In this document: positions 55,551 to 64,000 of the stretch, one piece after another
Numbering within the stretch: position 1 is the stretch's first letter
How the letters are laid out: each line of letters begins with the position of its first letter
Source of the DNA: Anas platyrhynchos
Lineage: Eukaryota > Chordata > Aves > Anseriformes > Anatidae
Reading direction: 5' to 3'
Length of the DNA stretch: 64,000 nucleotides
NCBI RefSeq assembly: GCF_047663525.1
Contig: NC_092616.1
Location: 3,075,501-3,139,500 of the forward strand
Position numbers and translations under genes: made by a program
Notes under the pieces: generated by a model
Told to the model about the DNA's origin: nothing
Databases searched by the model: none
Seen by the model: the letters and a program-made list of their open reading frames with translations, nothing else

Positions 55551-57480
55551 TTATGGAATCATGGAATTTCCTGGGTTGAAAAGGACCTTAAAGATCATTT
55601 ACTTTCAATCCCCCTGCTCTGGGCCAACCACTAGAGCAGGATGCCCAGAGCTGCATTCAGGTGGTCTTGAATGCCTCCAGGGATGGGGCATCCACAACCT
55701 CTCTGGGCAACATGTTCCAGTGCCTCAACACCCTCTGAGGGAAAAAAGCTCTCCTAATTTCTAGTCTAAACCTTCCCTGTCTTACTCTAAAACCATCCCC
55801 CCTTTTCCTATCACTACCAACACATATGAACAGGCATTTCCCCGTCCTGTTTATACACTCCCTTCACGTACTGGAAGGCCACAATGAGGTCTCGGCAGAG
55901 CCTTCTCTTCTCCAAGCTAAACAAGACCAGTTCCTTCAACCTTTCTGCAAAGGGGAGATGCTTTAGCCCTCTGATCATCTGAGTGGCCCTCCTCTGGATC
56001 CGTTCCAAGAGCTCCACATCCTTCTTGTGCTGGGGGCTTCAGGCCTGTACACAGTATTCCAGGTGGGGTCTCACAAGAACAGAATAGAGGGGGACAGTCA
56101 CAGCCATATCCCTCCTGGCCACTCCTTTTTAATGCAGCCCAGGACAGAGTTGGCCTTCCAGGCAACAAGCTCATGCTGCTGGCTCATGTGCAGCTTCTCG
56201 CCCAGCAGGACCCCAAAGTCCTGCTCCACAAGGCTACTCTAAATTTCTTCTTTGCCCAGTCTATATAAATACGTGGGATTGCCCAAGTCCAAGTGCAACG
56301 TCTTGCACTTGGCCTTGTTGAACCTCATTAGGTTCTCATGGACCCAGTACTCCAGCCTGTCCAGGTCCCTCTGGATGGCATCCCTTCCCTCTATTGTATC
56401 GACTGCACCACTCAGCCTGGTGTCATCTCCAAACTTGCTGAGGATTCACTGGATTCCATCACCTATGTCATTGATAAAGATGTTGAAGAGTACCCGTCCA
56501 AAGACCGACCCCTGAGGGACACCACTTGTGACCAGCCTCCACCCAGACATACAACTACTGACTACAACACTTTGGCTGCGACCAGCCAACCAATTCTTGA
56601 TCCACCTAACAGGCCATCCTTCAAATCCATACTTCTCCAATTTAGAGAGACAAATGTGGTGAGGGACCATATCAAAGGCTTTGCCCAAGTCCAGGTAGAT
56701 GATATTCGTAGCCCTTCCTTTGTCCACTGGTGCCATCACTCCATCATAGAAGGCCACCAGATTGGTTAGGCAAGATCTGCCTTTGGTGAAGCCATACTGG
56801 CTGTCTCAAATCACCTCTTTATCTCATGCATGCCTTCAGATGTGTTCCAGGAGGGACTGCTCCGTGATCATCTCAGGCACAGAGGTGAGGCTCACCAGCC
56901 TGTAGTTCCCCAACTCTTCTGTTCTCCCTTTCTTAAAAATGAGAGTCATGTTTCCCTTTTTCCAGTCACTGGGGGCTTCGCCCAACAGCCATGATTTTTC
57001 GAATATGATGGAGAGCGGCTCAGCAACCGCATCAGCCATCTCTCTCAGCATCCTGGGATGTATACCCTCTGGTCCCATGGACTTGTATACATCCAGTTTC
57101 ATTAGGCAGTCCTGGACTTGTTCCACTGTCACAGTGGGACAAAATCTGCTCCTCTCACCCTCTCCTCGAGTTTCAGGGTCCTGACAGACACAGGAAACTT
57201 GACCACGAGTGAAGACTGAGGCAAAGCACTTATTGAGTACCTCAGCTTTTTCCATGTCTGAGGAAGCCAGTTCTCCCACCTTGTTTATCAGAGGGGGAAC
57301 ACTCTCCTTGGGCTGTCTTCTCCTGCCTATGTATCCGTAGAACCCCTTCTTGTTCTTCTTCACATCCCTTGCCAAGTTCAGCTCCGTCTGTGGCTTGGCT
57401 TTCCTGGTCCCATCTCTACACATCTAGTTGACACCCCGTATTCCTCCCAAGCAATACAACCCTCCTTCCACTTCTTGTAC
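55551..57480 (-). mobile_element. CR1 LINE, long minus copy with decayed ORF2
   Basis: 3' tail at 55551 (ATGGAATCATGGAATTTCC). The 195-codon minus frame 56836-57423 and the 103-codon frame 56446-56757 give reverse-transcriptase pieces including [33 protein letters not shown] and [18 protein letters not shown]; the catalytic region reads FGDD near 56430. Frameshifts between frames. Inactive. Confidence 0.92.
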
Positions 57481-57572
57481 ATTTTCCTATTTTTCCCTCA
57501 GTTTAAGCAGCAGGTCCTTGCTCAGCCATGCCAGTTGCCCATCTCCTCTGCTCGAAGTGTACTTCACTCTGC

Positions 57573-57960
57573 TCACAGTGTTTGTCTTAGCTCATGGATG
57601 AACTGCATTAGATGTCCTTGAGTCTTCTGAGGCTCAATCCAAGGCTTATTGCCTTCTGCACCTACAGCACAATAACTATTACTTCCCCTTACTATGCTGA
57701 CTGACCTGATGGGTCTGTTCATATTAATGCCTTATAATTTCCATAGTTGGACAGGGGCATATTCCCAGACTGGGGCAAGCTTCTGGGCTGTGCCACAGCC
57801 ATTCAGAGTTACCTGTTCTTGAGTCTTTCCATCTGAGTTTATCACACGTGGCCCAACACAAGTTTTCGGGTGTTGTCTGTGTTGTCTTTCCTCCAGACAT
57901 TTGGGAAGTTGAAGTCCCCCACCAGAGTATTTTCCATAACCAACACACTATAGGCCAGTG
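57573..57960 (+). repeat. Duplicated block E, copy 3 (no LTR)
   Basis: GTTTGTCTTAGCTCATGGAT and ATTGCCTTCTGCACCTACAG show the uninterrupted site matching the LTR insertion at 35583. Identity to copy 2 continues past 57850. Confidence 0.85.
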
Positions 57961-58635
57961 TGTGATTGGCTCTAAGATATTCCAGGCTTTGATTCAATAA
58001 CCTGCAATGTTCTAGGACCAAAGTCATTGAGCACAAGCTAAAATATCAAAGCTCTTTTGTATTTGTATAGAGAATTCCCATACTCCAAAGTCACCTCTAG
58101 AAGAGTCCGTAATAATGTAGGCAATCACGATTGACATAAGCAAAGGCAGAATTACTGAAGCCAGTTGCAAGGAGTCCCAGAGGTGCCTTTCCATGATGAC
58201 CAGCTGTGGTGAAGACCTTGGGTTGCTTTGCGTTGACTGAATGCCAGAGGATGTTGGAAAGCAAGAGAACCAAGACTTTGCACATCTCTGGGCCCCAATG
58301 GCAGATGCCACTCACAGAAGGAGTCCAGGCAACAGCGATATGCTTTGCTGAGAGGCAAAACCCCTCTCACAACAGAAGGGTCAGGGAACAAATCCTTCAT
58401 CCCATTTGGCTGATCTCACAGGAATACCCAGACACAAGGCTGCCAGGCTGTCACCATGACTGTGGCAGTGTGCCGCTCTGTCAAGCACCAAGTTGCATTT
58501 CTGGAGAATCCATCCCTATTGCTTCTTCTGCAACTAAATGGCCACTTTTCTGACCCTGTCAGGCTTCTCATGCATTTGACATCACAAAGAAAAGGTGGTG
58601 TCTCCTTCCTAGGGAGGAATAACTCCGAGCACCAA
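57961..58635. other. Unassigned intergenic DNA
   Basis: No gene or recognised repeat. Open frames up to 115 codons have no known domain. Confidence 0.35.
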
Positions 58636-58832
58636 TACAGGCTGAGGAGAGGGGGAGGATCACCTCTCTTCAGCCTGCTGGCAACACTTTTCCAAATGCA
58701 GTCCAGGGTCCCGTTGGCCTTCTTGGCCACAAGGGCACATTGCTGGCTCATGCTCAGCATACTGTCCACCAGGACTCCCAGGTCTCTCTCTGCAGAGTTG
58801 CTCTCCTGCTGGTTAGTCCCCAGCCTCAACTT
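58636..58832 (-). mobile_element. CR1 LINE fragment, minus
   Basis: GTCCCGTTGGCCTTCTTGGC, CATTGCTGGCTCATGCTCAG and the ACTGTCCACCAGGACTCCCA run are reversed CR1 ORF2. Confidence 0.85.
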
Positions 58833-58839
58833 CAAAAAT

Positions 58840-59086
58840 TGTGCCAGGGGAGTTTTTGGTTGGATGTTAGGAAGAACTTCTTTACCAAAAGGGTTGTTAG
58901 GCATTGAAATGGGCTGCCCAGGGAAGTGGTTGAGTCACCATCCCTCGAGGTCTTTAAAAGACGTCTAGATGTAGAGCTTAGTGATATGGTTTAGTGGAGG
59001 ACTTGTTAGTGTTAGGTCAGAGGTTGGACTCGATGATCTTGAGGTCTCTTCCAACCTAGAAATTCTGTGATTCTGTGATTCTGTGT
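58840..59086 (+). mobile_element. CR1 LINE 3' end, plus, abutting the minus fragment
   Basis: TGGATGTTAGGAAGAACTTC to AATTCTGTGATTCTGTGATT. Matches the young CR1 at 44637-44830 in reverse orientation (AAAAGACGTCTAGATGTAGA). Confidence 0.9.
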
Positions 59087-59304
59087 TGGCACATTGCACA
59101 TCTCAGGTCTAAGCAGAGCAGAGAGCAGTGAAGGTTAGAGAGGTTGGATACGTCCTGCTTTTATCTCTTTGCTGTCAAGCAATGGCCACACCTGTGCTAG
59201 GACTTCCCTCTCATCCTTCCTGTTTATGAGCCAGCCAAACCTTTATGGCACAAGTGGCAGACTCCAAACAATACCCAAAAGCCCAGAGCACAGACTTATC
59301 AGTG

Positions 59305-59660
59305 AATCATAGAATCATTTAGGTTGGAAATGACCTCTAAGATTATCCAGTCTAACCTTTAACCTAGCACTGCTCAGTCCCCCATTAAAACTTGTCATGA
59401 AGCCCTACATCTTCATGTTTTTTTTATAGACCTCCAAGGATGATGAGTCAACTATTTCCTTTGGCAGCCTGTTCCAATACTTCACAACTCTTTCAGAGAA
59501 GAAATTGTTCCTAATATCCAACCTAAACCTCATCTGGCACAACTTAAAGACATTTCCTCTTATAACTTGGTGCTTGGAGAAGAGACTGATCCCCACTTCA
59601 CTGTAGCCCCTTTACAGTGATTGCAGAGTGTGGTAAGGTCTCCCCTGAACCTCCTTTCCG
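59305..59660 (-). mobile_element. CR1 LINE 3' fragment, minus
   Basis: AATCATAGAATCATTTAGGT, then GGCAGCCTGTTCCAATACTT and CTTCACTGTAGCCCCTTTAC. Diverged. Confidence 0.85.
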
Positions 59661-60146
59661 AGGACAAGAGCAGAGCTGAGGAAGGCAAATGTGACCCCTG
59701 CCTTCAAAGAAGACCCAGGAAAATAGAGGCTAGACAACCTTTCCTTGGTTCCTGGGAAGGTGATGGAGCAGCTAATCCTGGAAAACATTTCCAAGTACAT
59801 GGAAGATCAGGAGTCAGCATGGATTCACCAAGGCTTTGTAGTGACTTAACAACTTGATAGCCTTCTCCAATGAAAAGACCGTGTTGGTAAATGAGGGGAG
59901 AGCAGGCAATATTGTCTGTCTTGTCTTCAGAAAGGCTTTTCACTTGTCTCCCATAAGATTCTGACAGAGATGCTGATGAAGCCTGGGCAGAATGAGGAGC
60001 CAGTGAGGCGGAATGGAACATGCCCAGACAGCTGGGCTCACAGCCTTGTGGTTCACAGTCTATTTGGAGGTCTGTCACTGTATGGATCAATACTGTCTCC
60101 AAACCTGTCCTTTCAGACCTCAATTATTCTATAATTTTGTGATCCT
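59661..60146 (+). mobile_element. CR1 LINE reverse-transcriptase fragment, plus
   Basis: GCAAATGTGACCCCTGCCTT, GGTGATGGAGCAGCTAATCC and ATTGTCTGTCTTGTCTTCAG correspond to the ANV.P, MEQLIL and IVCLVF stretches of CR1 RT. Many stops. Confidence 0.7.
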
Positions 60147-60613
60147 TTTTGGGAAATCAGAATTCCTGGGCATCTCCCTGAAGTGCCAGTGCACTGATGT
60201 GTACAGGATGTAGAAGAGAAGAAGGAACCAGAGGTCTGTGTGTGGTTACAGAAATCTCATTTTGGATAGCAGTGGCAGCCAGCAACAGGAGTGCAGCCAG
60301 GGTTGGACAAGTTTGTAAGGCACGGAGGGGAGCAGACATTACTGTGTGAGAGCAGCAGCAACGCAAGGAGCTCTGCCCTGGTGTTGGTGATGAGAGCTCA
60401 GGGGTGTGGATTTAGCAGGCAGACCAATACACATGACCTTGTAGTTGGTGTCACCTAGAGACGTCCTCTAATAAAAAAAGCAGCAGAAGGCATGGCCTTC
60501 CTCAGACAACTGGAAAATGCCTCATGTTTACAGGCAAAGGTCCTCATGAGGGAAACTGAAAGACACCAATTCTGCTAGAATACCCATACAACAGAGCACA
60601 AGCCATTTAATGG
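60147..60613. other. Unassigned intergenic DNA
   Basis: No gene or repeat family recognised. Confidence 0.35.
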
Positions 60614-61212
60614 TGTCCTGGTTTCAGTTAGGAAAGAGTTAGTTTTCCTCCTAGTAGCTGGTAGGGTGCTATGTTTTGGCTGAGGATGAGAAGAGTGCTG
60701 ATAACACGATGTTTTAATTGTTGAAGAGCAGTGCTTACACCAAGCCAAGGACTTTTCAGCTTCTCACTCTGTCCTGCCAGCGGGCAGGCTGTGGGTGCAG
60801 CTGGGAGGGGACAGACCCAGGACAGCTGACCCAAACTGGCCAAAGGGGTATTCCAGTATTCCATACCATCTGACATCATGCTAAACAATATGTAGGGGTG
60901 TCTAGCCGGGGTGGGGAGGTCAGGACTGCTCGGGGTTAGGCTGGACATTGGTCAGCGGGTGGTGAGCAATTGCATTGTGCATCACTTGTTTGGTACACAT
61001 TATTAGTAGTAGTAGTATAATCATCATTATTGTTTTTATTATTATTGTTATTATTACTATTGTAATTATTATTTTTCTGTCTTAATAAACTGTCTTTATC
61101 TCAACTCACAGGCTTCACTTTCCCGTTTCTCTCTCCCATCCCAGAGCGGGAGGGGGGAGGGTGAGCGAACGGCTGTGTGGTGTTTAGCTGCTGGCCACGT
61201 TAAACCACAACA
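60614..61212 (+). mobile_element. Solo LTR, family S, copy 4
   Basis: 599 bp, TGTCCTGGTTTC to AAACCACAACA. Flanks AATGG and AATGT agree at four of five bases. It differs from the others by small changes (TGACATCA instead of TGACGTCA, ATATGTAGG instead of ATATATAGG), so it is probably the older or more decayed copy. ATT/AGT microsatellite at 61003-61076. Confidence 0.92.
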
Positions 61213-61244
61213 AATGTGTTTCTGGAGGGCATCAATGCTGAATT

Positions 61245-62665
61245 TATGAGCATGTAGAGATAATGTTAGGACAGCCAAAGCCCTCCAGGAATTGAATCTG
61301 GCTAAGGACATGAAGAACAACAAGAAAGACATCTACAAGGAGGTCAGCAGTGAAAGGAAGGCTGGAGAAAATGCAGGCACACTGCTAAATGAAGGTAGGG
61401 CCCTGGAAGCAGAGGACATCGAGACGGATGAGGCACACAGTGCCCCCTTTGCCACACTTTTTCCAACCCTTCCTTCTAGAATGTCAAGTCCTTGAGATCA
61501 GAACAAAAAAAGACTGCAGCAAGGAAGCCTGACTTTGAGTTGTGGAGGATCTCGTTAGGGAACCCTTGGGCAAATTCCAAAGAATGTGACTGGGTGGAGT
61601 CAGTGAGAATTTATGAAGTGGAAACCATGTTTAACCCACCTGCAGACTTCCACTAAAAGATGTCCTCAGATCATGGAATTTTGTGGTTTAAGGGCACAGT
61701 AGAAGTTGTGGAAGCAGTAGAAGTTGTCTAAACTTGTGTAAGGCTTCTGACACTCTCCCCTAACACCCTCCTAGAGAAGATGATGAGGTATGGACTAGAC
61801 AAATGGAAAATGAGGTGGACTGGACCTTTGCTCAATGTCTGGTTTCAGAGGGTTGTGACCAGATAGAAACAAATCAGCTGGAGGTCACTCATGACTGCAG
61901 CCTACAAGGATGCAATACTTGGCCAACTCTGTTTAGTGCCTTCATTAACCATCTGTACAATGGGACAGTGTGCACCCTCAGGAAATTTGCAAATGATATG
62001 GATCTGAGAGCAGTGGCTGGCACACAAGATGGTTGTGCTGTTCTTTAGAGGAACCGTAGCAGGCTGGAGAACCTGGCAGAGAGGAACCACGTGAAATTCA
62101 GTGAAATGTTCCAGCAGGAAGTGAAATGTTCCAGCAGGAAGGACACCCAGCACCAAGACATTGCTTGGGGCCAACCAGCTAGAAATCAGCTTGGTAGTGA
62201 AGGATCTGGGTTTTCTGGTGGTCAACAACATAAACAGGAGCCAGTCGTGTGTCATTACATCAAAGAAGGCCTCCAGCACCCTGGGCTTCATTATTATGAG
62301 CCTTGCCAGCACATTGAGGAAATTGGTCCTACCTCTTTACTCAGCCCTGCTGAGGCCACACCCAGGGTGCAGTGTGCAGATCTGGTCTGCCCTGTGCAAG
62401 AAAGACCTGGATGTAGTGCAATGTTTCCAGTAAATGCCAAAAAGATGCTTGAGAGATTGAAGCATCGTCAGATGAGGAGAGGCTGGGAGAGCTGGGAGTG
62501 TTCAGCCTGGAGAATGTCTGGGGGGTTCTTGTCCATGTTATGTGAAGACCTGATGAAAGGATATCAGATAAGGCAGCCCGAGTTTTTTTTGTGGTGCTCA
62601 GTGACAGGACATGAGGCAATGGGTACCAAATGAAACATCAGTAATTTCACCTGAACAGGAAAGCC
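61245..62665 (+). mobile_element. CR1 LINE, plus, decayed ORF2
   Basis: GACAGCCAAAGCCCTCCAGG and ATGAAGAACAACAAGAAAGA begin the ORF2 part. The catalytic site is degenerate (KFANDMDL near 61985). CAGCCTGGAGAATGTCTGG near 62503 belongs to the 3' part. Numerous frameshifts. Confidence 0.85.
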
Positions 62666-63573
62666 TGAAAGTGGGCTGTGGTGCCCATGGGGTGATCCCG
62701 CATGGCAGTGCTGGTCTGGGTGGGAAGCAAAGCCAGCCAGGTGGGGGTCCCTCCTGTTAATCCCTCTCCCCAAGGCCTATGGATATGGCAGGAGACTGAA
62801 GAGATGATGGTGCATTGCCAGTGACTCTAGATGTGACCGCTGGTGGTACTTCACTAACAATGACATGAGTCACTGCCAGTTTCCCTTCCCTGTGCCTGCT
62901 GTGCTCCAACCCTCTCCTCTAGGGCTGCATAGTCCTTGCTTACCTGGGAATACTTCAGGTTAGAACTCACTTTATCCACACAGATGCATGGATTCAGTGC
63001 TTTCTTTTTTGCCACTACCTTGTCTGATCTCTCACTTTGCTGGAATCTGGTCACCACAGGCTCACACTGTCCGTGGAGGTTTTCCTGGGCTCTCCTGGCA
63101 GATACAGGTTCTTCTCCTCATCTGCATGTCATGTGTATGACAGTCCTCGGTATGTAATACTGTGACCATTAAACATGACCATGAACTATTTGCTTATGAA
63201 TGCAAAGAGAAACAGTCCCTTCTGGGGAGCAATTCCTTGCTCTCACTTTCGAATAAGAGGCAAACCTTCAGGCACTGAACTGGGGAAATCTGTTTTTTTA
63301 CAGAAATGCAATGGGAGAGTACACACTGATAGGCTTCAAGTGAGAAAATACAGGTTAATTCCTTGGTAGCAATGGAAGGAATACAGATACTGGTGTAGGA
63401 GCAGAAGAAGCATAAAGAAAAAAATACTACTAATAATTGATAATTATTAATTAATAATCAATTAATAGAAATATACTAATAATGAGGGGAGAAAAAAAAA
63501 AAAAACAAAACACAACAACAAAAACTCAAGGACCAAATGGCAAATACTGGGGAGAGAAGGAAGAACGTTACGA
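62666..63573. other. Unassigned DNA 3' of OR7, with an AT palindrome
   Basis: No gene recognised. ATTATTAATTAATAAT (63443-63458) is a perfect 16-bp palindrome in an AT-rich tract, and an A run lies near 63491. Confidence 0.4.
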
Positions 63574-64000
63574 CTATTGAAAACAATCCAGAATAACACT
63601 TTCCTGATAGCATAATTGGGAACATGTACAGATATGAACAATATATGAAATCACTTTTATAACAGCTCCCTTGAGCTCCTTGTTCCTCATGCTGTAGATG
63701 AGGGGGTTCAGTGCAGGGGGCATCACTGAGTACAGAACTGCCACTACCACATTCAAGAATGGGGAGGAGATGGAGGGGGGCTTCAGGTAGGAAAACATGG
63801 CTGTGCTGAGAAAAAGAGAGACCACGGCCAAGTGAGGGAGGCACGTGGAAAAGGATTTGTGCCGTCCCTGCACAGAGGGGATCCTCAGCACGACCCTGAA
63901 GATCTGCACATAGGACAGTACAATAAAAACAAAACACCCAAACCCAAAAAAGGCACTAACAATGACAAGCACAATTTCCCTGATGTAGGATTCTGTGCAG
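63574..64000 (-). CDS. OR7: olfactory receptor, 3' half (runs off window)
   Basis: The open frame continues to the window edge and starts within the second extracellular loop/TM5 (CTESYIREIVLVIVSA, about residue 187 of the family numbering). It keeps FGFGCFVFIVLSYVQIF, KSFSTCLPHL and PLIYSMRNKELK, and its tail ends VILDCFQ. TM5 belongs to the YLRE type of OR1, OR4 and OR5. The DRY region and start lie outside the window, so intactness cannot be judged. Confidence 0.9.
   Translation of the reverse strand, partial: CTESYIREIVLVIVSAFFGFGCFVFIVLSYVQIFRVVLRIPSVQGRHKSFSTCLPHLAVVSLFLSTAMFSYLKPPSISSPFLNVVVAVLYSVMPPALNPLIYSMRNKELKGAVIKVISYIVHICTCSQLCYQESVILDCFQ

Noticed and set aside
56836..57423. 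195-codon minus frame as a host gene
   Set aside because: CR1 reverse-transcriptase region within a longer decayed CR1.

Overview
The window is bird genomic DNA. It carries seven olfactory receptor (OR) genes or gene remnants of the avian family-14 (gamma-c) type, many CR1 LINE fragments that dominate the interspersed repeats, and endogenous-retrovirus LTRs of avian type. There is no bacterial-style operon structure, and I saw no tRNA or rRNA gene. The species cannot be named from the sequence alone.

Layout. OR1 (6334-8150, minus) is a pseudogene split by a solo LTR. OR2 (19583-20436, minus) is a truncated, rearranged pseudogene. OR3 (21496-22455, minus) is intact. OR4 (32752-33696, plus) is intact and is the only gene on the plus strand. 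OR5 (37099-38148, minus) is open but has an unusually long C-terminal tail. OR6 (50205-51164, minus) is complete except for one in-frame stop. OR7 (63574 to the window edge, minus) is the 3' half of another gene that runs out of the window. Coding exons are intronless. Where the 5' side is visible they are preceded by a splice acceptor 9-22 bases before the ATG and, 1.2-1.8 kb further up, by a conserved splice donor that predicts a short non-coding leader exon. In OR3, OR4 and OR5 a TTAAAG element sits about 67 bases before that donor, and a conserved GC-rich block lies beyond it.

The rest is mostly segmental duplication. OR3, OR5 and OR6 each carry a related 2-kb upstream block, followed by a further block (24.5-27.0, 40.2-43.1 and 54.15-55.55 kb). 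OR4 and its upstream block are an inverted copy, tail-to-tail with OR5. Other duplicated blocks are B (1.9-3.2, 9.6-10.0, 15.3-16.6 kb), C (3.8-6.1, 18.1-19.4 kb) and E (0.37-0.7, 35.5-36.56, 57.57-57.96 kb). Mobile elements landed in individual copies, and the sister copies keep the empty sites, so the order of events can be read directly.

Mobile elements: one LTR family occurs four times as about 600-bp solo LTRs, two with perfect 5-bp target duplications. A separate 877-bp solo LTR splits OR1. Another roughly 480-bp LTR-like element lies by OR2. Three decayed ERVL-like 5' internal regions contain gag-like and, in one case, reverse-transcriptase-like remnants. More than a dozen CR1 pieces are present. 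I found no new enzymatic or defence system. The most interesting signals are the OR birth-and-death events, the mosaic TM5 segments, the conserved leader-exon/promoter architecture, and a three-copy exon-like block of unknown identity.
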